The notes beneath the pieces were generated by a model. The model ran no database searches. It worked only from the letters and a program-made list of their open reading frames with translations, and was not told the origin of the DNA. A stretch of DNA of 64,000 bases, from the NCBI RefSeq assembly GCF_008065155.1, contig NZ_CP042819.1:1178001-1242000 (forward strand). The letters are read 5' to 3'. Source of the DNA: Octadecabacter sp. SW4. GTDB lineage: Bacteria > Pseudomonadota > Alphaproteobacteria > Rhodobacterales > Rhodobacteraceae. The position numbers and the translations under genes are program-made. Within the stretch, counting starts at the first letter, position 1. The number at the start of each line of letters is the position of its first letter. Positions 8,953 through 18,246 of the stretch are shown piece after piece.

Positions 8953-8987
8953 GACAGCGGCCGCACAGTGCATCCGCGGCGGCTGTC
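8953..8987. terminator. Hairpin between convergent genes
   Basis: A 12-base stem (GACAGCGGCCGC against GCGGCGGCTGTC, 11 of 12 paired) with an 11-base loop lies in the gap between the genes ending at 8948 and 9010. It is likely a shared terminator, though no T-run follows. Confidence 0.55.
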
Positions 8988-9009
8988 GCAAACCAGCGCT
9001 CACATCGTG

Positions 9010-9882
9010 CTACGCGGGGTCAAGCAGAGCTTTGATGTCATCGTAGGCGCGGCGTGTGGCCACGGCCCCCGCCGCAATGCAGTGCCGTTTCAGCGCAAAT
9101 TCAAGCGTGCCGATGGATTGGCGAAACGCGGGCCGGATCACCAGATCCGCCTGCGCGAACCGCAGTCGCGCATGTTCATATTGGCAGACTTCGATGGATC
9201 GCATCATCGCCTGTATGCCGTTTTTCGGGCCGGTGGCGTTTTCGCGCTGGCTTGGGTCTACGGCAATCACGGCCTCGACGCCTGTCGCCCTTGCAATATC
9301 AACCGGCGCGATATCGGCATAGGCTCCATCCATCAGCACGTGCGGTCCATCGACCAGCGGCGGTAATATTCCGGCAAGCGCCGCGCTGGCATAGACGTAG
9401 TCCGTGGCACGCCCCTTGCTGAAGACCACGCGCGACCCGCTCAGCATATCGGTTGCGCAGACAAAAATCGGGATACGGCCATCTTCAAGGTTCTTGCCCA
9501 GGTTCATGCCCGTCAGGACGCGCCGACCCCAGGTTTCGGTGCGCGCGCCAACCCCCCAGCCGAAATACATGTCCCGCGCCGCGAGCAGGGCGGTGCGAAG
9601 CCCCCGTGCCCGCGCCGCGAAACCCGGCATCCGAAAGTCGGGTGCGACGGGAAATCCGCTGGTATCCATGCCCACCAATTCGTCGAACCAGTTATCGTTC
9701 AGCGCATAGGTGGAGCCAACGACCGCACCCATCGATATGCCGACGATAGCGCTGGGGACATAGCCGCGGGTGATCAGTGCCTTCAGCACACCGGCATGTG
9801 AAAGACCCCGCGCGCCGCCGCCGCTGAGCACCAGAGCAAAAGATTTGTGTGCGTTGCGGCTGGGTATTGCTGGGCCTGTCAA
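9010..9882 (-). CDS. Patatin-like phospholipase
   Basis: 290 residues. All patatin elements are present: the oxyanion loop GGGARG (residues 21-26), the nucleophile elbow GISMG with Ser50, and the Asp of DGA at 185-187, forming the Ser-Asp dyad. There is no signal peptide, so it should act on membrane lipids from the cytoplasm (RssA/YchK-like acyl hydrolase). Translation starts at TTG with GGAGG seven bases upstream. An ECF-type promoter (9962-9987) points at it, linking it to the Cys-rich sigma factors and suggesting a role in phospholipid turnover under envelope or metal stress. Confidence 0.92.
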   Translation of the reverse strand: MTGPAIPSRNAHKSFALVLSGGGARGLSHAGVLKALITRGYVPSAIVGISMGAVVGSTYALNDNWFDELVGMDTSGFPVAPDFRMPGFAARARGLRTALLAARDMYFGWGVGARTETWGRRVLTGMNLGKNLEDGRIPIFVCATDMLSGSRVVFSKGRATDYVYASAALAGILPPLVDGPHVLMDGAYADIAPVDIARATGVEAVIAVDPSQRENATGPKNGIQAMMRSIEVCQYEHARLRFAQADLVIRPAFRQSIGTLEFALKRHCIAAGAVATRRAYDDIKALLDPA

Positions 9883-9961
9883 TGGTCCGCCTCCGTCTCG
9901 TGGTTGGGTGCGCGTGTTTCAAGAGCGGATGAACCATCCTGGCGCATCCCGCGACACTAGG

Positions 9962-9987
9962 GACGCCGAATGGCCGACTTCGTTACA
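9962..9987 (-). promoter_or_regulatory. ECF-type promoter of the patatin gene
   Basis: On the minus strand the sequence reads TGTAAC-N16-CGTC, with G after the -35 block. It has the same layout and spacing as six other sites in the window. CGTC ends 79 bases before the TTG start at 9882. Assignment to the Cys-rich sigma factor(s) is inference. Confidence 0.75.
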
Positions 9988-10075
9988 TCGCTGCGTGTTT
10001 TGCGTGCGGTCGCTGCGCCACCAAAGACATCGCGCGCCAGTCAATTCAGCCGAGACAATTTCAGACCTCCAAAGC

Positions 10076-10101
10076 TGTAATGTCAACCGACCGCTGGCGT
10101 C
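10076..10101 (+). promoter_or_regulatory. ECF-type promoter of the P-type ATPase
   Basis: TGTAAT-N16-CGTC, with CGTC ending 52 bases before the TTG start at 10154. It lies back to back with the patatin promoter in the same 271-base divergent gap. Only the last base of the -35 block differs from the autoregulatory site of the sigma gene. Confidence 0.75.
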
Positions 10102-10153
10102 TACAAGCCAAACGGTCGTTCCCGATCGCGTGGAAAATCGATAGGAGCCTACA

Positions 10154-12490
10154 TTGAAAACCCTGACACTTGAAGTCCGTGGATTGTTCGAGGAACTCGA
10201 TCATCTTGCGGTTGAACGCCATATATCGGCTTTGGACGGCGTGCATCGCGCCGAGGCAAACCCCGCATCCGCCAGCGTGACCGTGCACTTCGATGAAACC
10301 GCGGTGAACGAAGACGCATTGCGCAAGGCGGTCGAAGCCTGCGGTTTCCACTGTGGCGGCGAGCGGGTTCCGAACCACGTCTGCCATACGGACCATCAGA
10401 TGCACGGCGCGGATGCGCCCGCCGGCCACGACGCGATGGCGCACGAGATGGGCCACGGCGGCGGCATGGACATGGCCGGCATGGTCCGCGACATGCGCAA
10501 CCGGTTCTGGGTGGCGCTGCTCTTCACCATCCCGATCTTCACCTATTCGCCGATGGGCGGGTTGTTCACACCGCCCGCGCCGCCCTTCGGGCTGGAACTG
10601 GATCTGTGGCTGTTTATCCTGGGCAGTGCCGCGATTGTCTGGCCAAGCTGGCCGTTCTTTGTAGCCGCCTGGCGGGCCTTGCGCAACGGCATCCTGAACA
10701 TGGCGGTGCTGGTCGTGCTATCGGTCGGCACCGGCTATTTCTTCAGTGTCGGATCGACCTTCTTTTTTCCTGGCGTGCAGTTCTACGAAGCCGTGGCGGT
10801 GTTGCTGGTCTTCATCCTGCTGGGCCATTGGCTTGAGATGCGCGCGCGCGCTGGTGCGTCCGCCGCGATCCGGGCGCTGCTTGATCTGGCACCGCCGATG
10901 GCGATTGTCATCCGTGACGGGCAGGAGGTCGAGGTGCCTACCTCTGAAGTGCTGGAGGGCGAGATCGTGCTGATCCGCCCCGGCAACAAGATCCCCGTCG
11001 ACGGCGAGGTGGTCGAGGGCACGTCGCTGGTGGATGAATCCATGCTGACGGGTGAATCCATGCCGGTGAACAAGGCCGTGGGCGATACCGTGATCGGCGC
11101 CACGATCAACAAGAGCGGCAGTTTCCGCTACCGCGCCACCAAGGTCGGGGCCGATACCGCGCTGGCGCAGATCGTCAAGCTGGTGCAGGAGGCGCAGAAC
11201 TCCAAGGCACCCGCGCAGCTTCTGGCTGACAAGGCGTCGCAATGGCTGGTGCTGATCGCCATCGTGATCGGGCTTGCCACTTTCGCGGTCTGGTTCTGGT
11301 GGATTGGCTCGCCGCTTTTGTTTGCGCTGACGCTGACGATCACCGTTTTCGTCATCGCCTGTCCCGATGCGCTGGGGCTGGCCACGCCGATGGCGGTGAT
11401 GGTTGGCACCGGCCTGGGGGCGCAGAACGGTATCCTGTTCAAGAACGCGGGTGCTTTGGAAGACGCGACCAAACTTGATGTGATCGTCTTCGACAAGACC
11501 GGCACGCTGACCATGGGTCAGCCGCGCGTGGTCGAGGTGGTGGCCGGTGAGGGCAGCGTGGAGGATGATGCGCTGCGGGCCGCGGCAGCGGTCGATCGCG
11601 GTTCCGATCACCCGCTGGCACTGGCCATTGTCGAGCGCGCCGTTGACCTTGACGTGCCAAAGACCACGACGTTCCTGAACCTCGAAGGCCGGGGCGCGCG
11701 CGCCGAGATCGCAGGCAAGACCGTGCTGGTCGGTAACCGGCGTCTGATGGACGAGGAGGGTATCGACATCGGCCCCCTGACCGCCGAGGCAGAGCGCCTC
11801 AAGGGCGAGGGTCGCACCGTGGTGCATGTGGCGCAGGCGGGCCGGATGCTGGGCCTGATCGCCATTGCCGATGCACCGCGCCCAAGCGCGATGGCCGCCG
11901 TGGCCAAGCTGCGCGAACGCGGCGTCGAGGTGGCGATGCTGACCGGCGACAACGAAGGCACCGCGCGCCGCATCGCGGGCGAGTTGGGCATCGACATGGT
12001 GCTGGCTGATGTGCTGCCGGGCCAGAAGGCCGAGAAGGTGAAAGAACTTCAGGCGCAGGGCAAGAAGGTCGGCATGGTCGGCGACGGCGTCAATGATGCA
12101 CCCGCGCTGACCCAGGCCGATGTCGGCTTTGCCATCGGTGCGGGCACGGATGTGGCAATGGAAAGCGCCGACGTCGTGCTGATGAAAAGTGATCCCTACG
12201 ACGTCGTGGGCGCGATCGAGCTGTCGCGCGCCACCCTGCGCAAGATGCACCAGAACCTGTTCTGGGCCGTGGCCTACAACGTGATCGCCTTCCCGATGGC
12301 GGCGGGCGTGTTCTATCCGTTGATCATCAGCCCCGCGGTGGCAGCCCTTGCCATGTCGGGCAGCTCGGCGCTGGTGGCGGTCAACGCGCTGTTGCTGAAA
12401 CGCACACGGCTCGAAGGTCTTGGCGCCGTCAAGGGCGGTGCCAGCGCTGCACCGACGGGCCAGAACCCGATTCACGCGTCACATTCATAG
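10154..12490 (+). CDS. Heavy-metal P1B-type ATPase with an unusual CPD membrane motif
   Basis: 778 residues. The N-terminus (about 1-68) has the heavy-metal-associated (HMA) fold pattern but lacks the CxxC metal pair. A His- and Met-rich linker follows (about 74-105). The core has TGE at 299-301, the phosphorylated Asp447 in DKTGTLT, SDHPLA and [10 protein letters not shown]. The membrane motif is Cys403-Pro404-Asp405, not the common CPC, CPH or SPC, so the metal is uncertain; the His-rich linker favours copper or silver efflux. It starts at TTG with AGGAG six bases upstream, behind an ECF-type promoter. The YfcC-type transporter and arcABC follow closely. Confidence 0.93.
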   Translation: MKTLTLEVRGLFEELDHLAVERHISALDGVHRAEANPASASVTVHFDETAVNEDALRKAVEACGFHCGGERVPNHVCHTDHQMHGADAPAGHDAMAHEMGHGGGMDMAGMVRDMRNRFWVALLFTIPIFTYSPMGGLFTPPAPPFGLELDLWLFILGSAAIVWPSWPFFVAAWRALRNGILNMAVLVVLSVGTGYFFSVGSTFFFPGVQFYEAVAVLLVFILLGHWLEMRARAGASAAIRALLDLAPPMAIVIRDGQEVEVPTSEVLEGEIVLIRPGNKIPVDGEVVEGTSLVDESMLTGESMPVNKAVGDTVIGATINKSGSFRYRATKVGADTALAQIVKLVQEAQNSKAPAQLLADKASQWLVLIAIVIGLATFAVWFWWIGSPLLFALTLTITVFVIACPDALGLATPMAVMVGTGLGAQNGILFKNAGALEDATKLDVIVFDKTGTLTMGQPRVVEVVAGEGSVEDDALRAAAAVDRGSDHPLALAIVERAVDLDVPKTTTFLNLEGRGARAEIAGKTVLVGNRRLMDEEGIDIGPLTAEAERLKGEGRTVVHVAQAGRMLGLIAIADAPRPSAMAAVAKLRERGVEVAMLTGDNEGTARRIAGELGIDMVLADVLPGQKAEKVKELQAQGKKVGMVGDGVNDAPALTQADVGFAIGAGTDVAMESADVVLMKSDPYDVVGAIELSRATLRKMHQNLFWAVAYNVIAFPMAAGVFYPLIISPAVAALAMSGSSALVAVNALLLKRTRLEGLGAVKGGASAAPTGQNPIHASHS

Positions 12491-12518
12491 AAATCACATC
12501 GAACGAGGGGGACTCGAG

Positions 12519-13964
12519 ATGTCTGATACATCAACCAAAACACCGGACGGGCAGGGTATGGCGGCGCGGTTTCCCACCGCCTATTCCATCCTGTTCGGTC
12601 TGATCATCATCGTCGCCGCGCTGACCTGGATCATCCCGGCAGGTCAATATGATCGCGCGATGAACGAAGAGGTCGGCCGCGAGATTGCCGTGCCGGGCAC
12701 CTATCAGACGGTCGAGGCCAATCCGCAGGGGTTCATCGACGTGATGCTGGCCCCGGTGGCGGGGTTCTATGATCCCGACAGCTACGGCGCCAATGCCATC
12801 GACGTCGCGCTGTTCGTGCTTCTGTTGGGCGGGTTTCTGGGCGTGGTGAACGCGACTGGTGCAATCGACACCGGCATCAAGACCACGATGGTGCGCCTCA
12901 AGGGGCGCGAGATATGGATGATCCCGATCCTGATGTCGCTCTTCGCGCTGGGCGGCACGACCTATGGCATGGCCGAGGAAACGCTGGCGTTTTATGCGCT
13001 GCTGATCCCTGTGGTGATCGCCGCCGGTTATGATTCCGTGACCGGCGTGGCGATCATCCTGATCGGTGCCGGGATCGGCACGCTGGGATCGACGATCAAT
13101 CCCTTTGCCACGGTGATCGCGTCGGACGCGGCGGGCATCCCGTTCACGGATGGTATGGCATTGCGTCTGGTGCTCCTGCTGGGCGGCCTTGCGATCTGCG
13201 TCGCCTACGTCATGCGCTATGCGGCGAAGGTCAAGGCCGACCCGGCCCGGTCCGTCGTCGCCGCGCAACGCGACAGCGACCGGCAGTTTTTCCTGAACGA
13301 CACGGATGCGGAGGCCAGCGAACCAAAGCTGAGCGGCACACAGAAACTGGTTCTGGTCCTGTTTTTCGCGACCTTTGCCGTGATGATCTGGGGCGTGTCC
13401 AGCCAGGGATGGTGGATGGCCCGGATGGGCGCGCTGTTCTTTGGCATGGCCATCGTCGTCGGGCTGGTCGCGCGTATGGGTGAAAAGAAGCTGACGTCGA
13501 CCTTTGTGGATGGCGCCAAGGATCTGCTTGGTGTGGCGTTGGTCATCGGTCTGGCGCGCGGCATCGTTGTGATCATGGAACAGGGCCTGATTGCGGACAC
13601 GATCCTGAACAGTGCCGCCGACACGCTGGGTGGCCTGCCCCAGATCGCGTTCATCAACCTGATGCTCTGGATTGAAATCGGGATGAGTTTTCTTGTGCCC
13701 TCGTCGTCCGGCCTTGCCGTCCTGTCGATGCCGATCCTTGCACCCTTGGGCGATTTCGCGGGGGTCAACCGTGACCTTGTGGTGACAGCTTATCAATCCG
13801 CAAGTGGCCTCGTGAACCTGATCACGCCCACCTCTGCGGTGGTGATCGGCGGTTTGGCCATCGGGCGCGTGTCGTTTGACCGCTGGGTCGTCTTCGTCTG
13901 GCCTCTGCTGCTGATCCTCGTCGTCTTCATTTCGGCCGGGATCAGCCTGGCCGCCATTCTCTGA
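12519..13964 (+). CDS. YfcC-family transporter, probable arginine/ornithine exchanger
   Basis: 481 residues and about 12 membrane segments, starting MSDTSTKTPDG. FPTAYSILFGLIIIVAALTWIIPAG is the typical start of the YfcC/DcuC-like permease family, followed by an extracytoplasmic loop and FALGGTTYGMAEET (about 145-158). Members include basic-amino-acid exchangers next to arginine deiminase genes. Because arcABC follow directly (21-base gap to arcA), I infer uptake of arginine in exchange for ornithine, the ArcD role. Substrate is from context. GAGGGGG lies just upstream of the ATG. It begins 28 bases after the ATPase stop, so co-transcription is likely. Confidence 0.85.
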   Translation: MSDTSTKTPDGQGMAARFPTAYSILFGLIIIVAALTWIIPAGQYDRAMNEEVGREIAVPGTYQTVEANPQGFIDVMLAPVAGFYDPDSYGANAIDVALFVLLLGGFLGVVNATGAIDTGIKTTMVRLKGREIWMIPILMSLFALGGTTYGMAEETLAFYALLIPVVIAAGYDSVTGVAIILIGAGIGTLGSTINPFATVIASDAAGIPFTDGMALRLVLLLGGLAICVAYVMRYAAKVKADPARSVVAAQRDSDRQFFLNDTDAEASEPKLSGTQKLVLVLFFATFAVMIWGVSSQGWWMARMGALFFGMAIVVGLVARMGEKKLTSTFVDGAKDLLGVALVIGLARGIVVIMEQGLIADTILNSAADTLGGLPQIAFINLMLWIEIGMSFLVPSSSGLAVLSMPILAPLGDFAGVNRDLVVTAYQSASGLVNLITPTSAVVIGGLAIGRVSFDRWVVFVWPLLLILVVFISAGISLAAIL

Positions 13965-13985
13965 CTTAAAAAGGAGGCATCCCAG

Positions 13986-15215
13986 ATGTCTGAACTGAAA
14001 TTGGGCGTTCATTCCGAAACCGGCACATTGCGGCAGGTGATCGTCTCTCCACCCGGTCTGGCGCATCGCCGCCTGACACCTGACAACCGCGAGCATCTGC
14101 TGTTTGACGATGTGTTCTGGGTCAAACAGGCGATCAAGGATCACGCCGTCTTTTCCGACATCATGCGCGGCGAAGGGATCGAGGTGTTGGACGCGATGAC
14201 GCTGCTGGGCGAGACGCTGGACATATCCGACGCGTGCAAATGGGTTCTTGACCACCGCATCACCCGCAATGACGTCGGCGTGGGGATGCGGGACGACCTG
14301 CGTGCCTGGATGGAGGGCCTGCCCGGTGCGGAACTGGCCCGCTTGCTGGTCGGCGGCATCCGGGTGGACGATCTGCCCTTCACGCCCTCCGGCATGTTCG
14401 GCAGCTACCTTGGCCCGCACGGTTTCGTGTTGCCGCCGCTGCCGAATTTCATCTTTACCCGCGACAATTCGGCCTGGGTTTATGGCGGGGTCAGCCTGAA
14501 CCCGATGCATTTTGCGGCACGGCGGCCCGAGACGCTGTTAATGGCGGCCGTCTATCGATTTCATCCGAAATTTGCCGGTCAGGCGCGCGTTTGGTTCGGC
14601 GATCCGACGCGCGAGTTCGGCACCGCCACGCTGGAGGGCGGCGACATCATGCCCATCGGGCACGGTGTCGTCATGGTCGGCATGGGCGAACGAACGACCC
14701 CGCAGGCGGTGGGCCAGTTGGCCGAAGCGCTGTTCGAGGGTGGCGATGTGACGCGCGTCATCGCCTGCCAGATGCCCAGCTCGCGCGCAGCGATGCATCT
14801 GGACACGGTGTTTACCCATTGCGGCGGCGATGTCGTGACCACGTTCAAGGAGGTGGCGGATGCCATCACCTGCTACGACCTGCGCCCCGGTCAGGGCAAG
14901 GCGGCGCTCGATATCCGCCGCGATGCCCGCCACCTGTTCGAGATCACCGCGGAAATTCTGGGCCACAAGAAACTGCATCTGGTGCCAACGGGCGGGGCCG
15001 ATGCCGCCGAGCAATCGCGCGAGCAGTGGAATGACGGCAACAACGTGCTGGCGCTGCGCCCCGGCGTCGTCATCGGTTACGACCGCAACGACGACACCAA
15101 CGCCGCCCTCAGGCAAGCCGGGATCGAGGTGCTGGCCATTCCCGGCGCCGAACTGGGCCGGGGCAGGGGCGGCAGCCACTGCATGAGCTGCCCGACGATC
15201 CGCGACGCAATCTGA
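13986..15215 (+). CDS. arcA: Arginine deiminase ArcA
   Basis: 409 residues, the usual length. It hydrolyses L-arginine to citrulline and ammonia, the first step of the arginine deiminase pathway. Visible are the N-terminal [22 protein letters not shown] (about 155-165), the active-site EGGDIM, the catalytic His in MHLDTVFT, and the nucleophilic Cys near the end in [11 protein letters not shown]. The ribosome site AAGGAGG is strong. The pathway yields ATP without respiration and ammonia that buffers acid. It is co-directional with arcB, arcC and the upstream transporter. Confidence 0.96.
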   Translation: MSELKLGVHSETGTLRQVIVSPPGLAHRRLTPDNREHLLFDDVFWVKQAIKDHAVFSDIMRGEGIEVLDAMTLLGETLDISDACKWVLDHRITRNDVGVGMRDDLRAWMEGLPGAELARLLVGGIRVDDLPFTPSGMFGSYLGPHGFVLPPLPNFIFTRDNSAWVYGGVSLNPMHFAARRPETLLMAAVYRFHPKFAGQARVWFGDPTREFGTATLEGGDIMPIGHGVVMVGMGERTTPQAVGQLAEALFEGGDVTRVIACQMPSSRAAMHLDTVFTHCGGDVVTTFKEVADAITCYDLRPGQGKAALDIRRDARHLFEITAEILGHKKLHLVPTGGADAAEQSREQWNDGNNVLALRPGVVIGYDRNDDTNAALRQAGIEVLAIPGAELGRGRGGSHCMSCPTIRDAI

Positions 15216-15239
15216 AACACCCGACGACAAGGAAATCCC

Positions 15240-16241
15240 ATGTCCTACAACCTGAGAAACCGCCATTTTCTGGCCCTGCGTGACTTCACGCCGCAGGAAA
15301 TCGGCTTTTTGCTGAAACTTTCCGCCGACCTGAAGGCGGCGAAATACGCCGGCACCGAAGTGCCGCGCCTGACCGGCAAGGAAATCGCCCTGATCTTTGA
15401 AAAAGACAGCACCCGCACCCGCGTCGGCTTTGAGGTGGCGGCCCACGATCAGGGCGCACATGTCACTTACCTCGGGCCATCGGGGTCACATCTGGGCAAG
15501 AAGGAAACCGTCAAGGACACCGCGCGCGTGCTGGGCCGGGTCTATGACGCGATCGAATATCGCGGATTTGGGCACCCGATTGTCGAAACGCTGGCGCAAT
15601 ATGCCGGTGTGCCGGTTTACAACGGGCTGACGGATGAATTTCACCCGACCCAGATCCTTGCCGATTTCCTGACCATGCAGGAACATTCCGACAAGCCGCT
15701 GCGCGAGATCGCCTATTGCTTCATGGGCGACGCGGGCAACAATATGGGCGACAGCCTGCTGATCGGCGGGGCCAAGATGGGCATGGATGTGCGCCTTTGT
15801 GCACCCAAAAGCCTGTGGCCCGCGCAAGCGATCCGGGACGAAGCCGATGCCATCGCCGCGCAGACCGGCGCGCGTATTATGCTCACCGAGGACGTGGACG
15901 CCGCCGTAGCAGGCGTCGATTTCATCTATACCGATGTCTGGCTGTCGATGGGCGAATCCAAGGACAAGTGGGACGAGCGCATCCGCCAGTTGCTACCCTA
16001 TCAGGTGAATGCCGACGTGATGGCGAAAACCGGCAACCCGCGCACGAAGTTCATGCATTGTCTGCCCGCTTTCCACAACGCCGAGACCGAAACCGGCGCC
16101 GAAATCGCCAAGCATTTCGACATCACGGCGATGGAAGTGACCGAGGAGGTGTTCGAAAGCCCGGCCTCGATCGTGTTTGATCAGGCCGAAAACCGGTTGC
16201 ACACCATCAAGGCGGTGCTCGTCGCCACGCTGGGGAGCTAA
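15240..16241 (+). CDS. arcB: Ornithine carbamoyltransferase, catabolic (ArcB)
   Basis: 333 residues. In this operon it should run in the catabolic direction, splitting citrulline with phosphate to ornithine and carbamoyl phosphate. Motifs are [12 protein letters not shown] (carbamoyl-phosphate binding, about 55-66), HPTQILADF (about 133-141), [10 protein letters not shown], and HCLPAFHN (about 272-279) with the ornithine-site Cys. The start has AAGGA upstream, 24 bases after the arcA stop. The biosynthetic ArgF role cannot be excluded by sequence, but the neighbours make the catabolic role far more likely. Confidence 0.95.
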   Translation: MSYNLRNRHFLALRDFTPQEIGFLLKLSADLKAAKYAGTEVPRLTGKEIALIFEKDSTRTRVGFEVAAHDQGAHVTYLGPSGSHLGKKETVKDTARVLGRVYDAIEYRGFGHPIVETLAQYAGVPVYNGLTDEFHPTQILADFLTMQEHSDKPLREIAYCFMGDAGNNMGDSLLIGGAKMGMDVRLCAPKSLWPAQAIRDEADAIAAQTGARIMLTEDVDAAVAGVDFIYTDVWLSMGESKDKWDERIRQLLPYQVNADVMAKTGNPRTKFMHCLPAFHNAETETGAEIAKHFDITAMEVTEEVFESPASIVFDQAENRLHTIKAVLVATLGS

Positions 16242-16244
16242 CCC

Positions 16245-17165
16245 ATGCTGGTCGTTGCAGCTTTGGGGGGAAATGCATTGTTGCGCCGGGGTGAGCCGCT
16301 TACGGCGCAGGCACAGCGCGCCAACGTGGCCGCCGCCGCGCAGGCGCTGGCGCAGATCATCAGGGCGGGTCATCGATTGGTAGTCACCCACGGCAATGGC
16401 CCGCAGATCGGCCTGCTTGCATTGCAGGGTGCGGCCTATAAACCCGATGAGGTGTTCCCGCTGGACGTGCTGGGGGCGGAAACCGACGGCATGATCGGCT
16501 ATATGATCGAACAGGCGCTAGAAAACGCGCTGGGCCATGACCGCCCGGTCGCGACCTTGCTGACGCAGGTCGAGGTCGATCCCAAAGATCCCGCCTTTGA
16601 CACCCCGACCAAGTTCATCGGCCCGGTCTATGACAAGGCCGAAGCAGAACGGCTGGCGCAGGCGCGCGGCTGGAACATCGCCGCCGATGGGCCGCATTGG
16701 CGGCGCGTGGTGCCATCACCGATGCCCAGCGACATTCCCGATTTGCGGGTGCTGGAGCTGCTGATCGGTCATGACGTGACGCTGATCTGCGCGGGCGGTG
16801 GCGGCATTCCGGTCGTCCGGCGCGCCGATGGATCGCTGATCGGGATCGAGGCGGTGATTGACAAGGATCACGCGACGGCCCTTCTGGCGCACAAGCTTCA
16901 TGCCGACGCTTTGCTCTTGCTGACGGATGTCGAGGCCGTGTTTCGCGATTTCGGCACGGATGCGCAGGCGCCAATAGCGCGGCTGACACCCGAGGATGCC
17001 ACGCGCCTGAACCTGCCCGACGGGTCGATGGCGCCCAAAGTGGCCGCCGCCGCGTCATTCGCGTCAGGTGGGGACCGTTTCGCCTGCGTGGGCAGGCTGG
17101 ATGATGCACTGGCCATGCTGGACGGGCGCGCTGGCACGACGATCGCCGACGATGGACGGTTGTAG
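16245..17165 (+). CDS. arcC: Carbamate kinase ArcC
   Basis: 306 residues. It transfers phosphate from carbamoyl phosphate to ADP, giving ATP, ammonia and CO2, the last step of the arginine deiminase pathway. Motifs are the N-terminal ALGGNALLRRG, THGNGPQIGLLALQG (about 44-58), ICAGGGGIPVV (about 180-190), and VIDKDHATALLA (about 204-215), which bind nucleotide and carbamoyl phosphate. It starts 3 bases after the arcB stop. A strong hairpin right after its stop marks the end of the operon. Confidence 0.96.
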   Translation: MLVVAALGGNALLRRGEPLTAQAQRANVAAAAQALAQIIRAGHRLVVTHGNGPQIGLLALQGAAYKPDEVFPLDVLGAETDGMIGYMIEQALENALGHDRPVATLLTQVEVDPKDPAFDTPTKFIGPVYDKAEAERLAQARGWNIAADGPHWRRVVPSPMPSDIPDLRVLELLIGHDVTLICAGGGGIPVVRRADGSLIGIEAVIDKDHATALLAHKLHADALLLLTDVEAVFRDFGTDAQAPIARLTPEDATRLNLPDGSMAPKVAAAASFASGGDRFACVGRLDDALAMLDGRAGTTIADDGRL

Positions 17166-17168
17166 CAA

Positions 17169-17192
17169 GGGCGCAGGGTCTGCCCTGCGCCC
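17169..17192. terminator. Strong bidirectional hairpin after arcC
   Basis: A perfect 10-pair stem (GGGCGCAGGG/CCCTGCGCCC) with a 4-base loop lies between the convergent arcC and GAPDH genes. It is the best terminator candidate in the window. Confidence 0.8.
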
Positions 17193-17202
17193 CAAATCCC
17201 GA

Positions 17203-18246
17203 TCAGCCCTGCAGAAACGCCCCGATCCCAAGTGCGGCGTTGGTGCGCGAAATTGATGCGGCCCCGTCGGCTTCCGCCTTGGTCAGGGCGCGGATCGCGT
17301 CGATGGTTTCGGGGATCACGATGGCCTGATTATCGACCATGTAGGCATAGAACAACTCGTCGCCCTCGACTTTCAGCATGTCCTCCCATAGGGCGACCTC
17401 ATAGAGACTGTCGTTGGGGCGTCCGAAATCGGCCATCATTTCCTTGACTGCGTTGATCGCGCCCAGCCCGTCCGCCATCCGTATCAGGGCAATGCGCGAC
17501 GATGCGCGGAACGCCTCCAGCACCTCGTCCTTGGTGGCCTTGCGCGGCATCTTGACCGACCAGTAGTGCAGGTGCGCAAGCGTTTGCGGCACCTTCACTG
17601 CCATCGTGATCACGTCAAGGCCGGGATCGACGCTTTGTGCATCGGGGCCTTGGTGGCTGGGGATTTCGGGTTCGGGAACAAGGGTATTCATGATCCCGCC
17701 CAAATGGCTTTCCCACGGGTCAGTGGCACGGCGCAGCAGCGTTCCGCGCGCCGAGCCAAGTAATCCAGCAACTTTCAGGGCAGTGAGGGTGCGCACAATC
17801 GAGGTCGTGTTGCACGACACGACGCGGGTGCTGTCACGACCAACCGCACTGGCATAATTTGCTTCGGACACAAAGGAATGGCCGGTCACGCCATGTTTTT
17901 CGCCGCCATGAACGATGAACCGGATGCCCTTGTCCCGATAGGTTGCGACATTTTGCGCGGCAATCTTTTTCGGTGTGCAATCAATGACGATATCGGCCGC
18001 TGCAAGCAGATCATCAAGCCCGCCTGCGATGTCGAGACCGGCGGCCTTCATCGCCGGTGCGCGGTCCGGGGCGGCGGCATAAAGCGCGAAACCCTTGGTG
18101 GTGGCCATCCGGGCGCGCCAGTCGGCGGTGACGTCCGCCACGCCGATCAGGTCCATGTCATCCTGGGCCGCAACCGCGTTTGCCACCCGTTTGCCGATCA
18201 CGCCATAGCCGTTCACGGCCACTTTGATAGGTTTTTTGTCTGTCAT
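17203..18246 (-). CDS. Type II (archaeal-type) glyceraldehyde-3-phosphate dehydrogenase
   Basis: 347 residues of the archaeal-type GAPDH family, not the common bacterial GapA. It has an N-terminal VNGYGVIGKRVANAV nucleotide-binding loop (11-25), catalytic Cys145 in VSCNTTS, and the substrate-binding SHQGPDAQSV region. It oxidises glyceraldehyde 3-phosphate (or runs in reverse) using NAD(P). This form is rare in bacteria. The start overlaps the stop of the cyclopropane fatty acid synthase gene upstream (ATGA), so both are read from one message behind the ECF-type promoter at 19626-19651. It may serve as a stress-insensitive or NADPH-making isoenzyme; that is inference. Confidence 0.92.
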   Translation of the reverse strand: MTDKKPIKVAVNGYGVIGKRVANAVAAQDDMDLIGVADVTADWRARMATTKGFALYAAAPDRAPAMKAAGLDIAGGLDDLLAAADIVIDCTPKKIAAQNVATYRDKGIRFIVHGGEKHGVTGHSFVSEANYASAVGRDSTRVVSCNTTSIVRTLTALKVAGLLGSARGTLLRRATDPWESHLGGIMNTLVPEPEIPSHQGPDAQSVDPGLDVITMAVKVPQTLAHLHYWSVKMPRKATKDEVLEAFRASSRIALIRMADGLGAINAVKEMMADFGRPNDSLYEVALWEDMLKVEGDELFYAYMVDNQAIVIPETIDAIRALTKAEADGAASISRTNAALGIGAFLQG

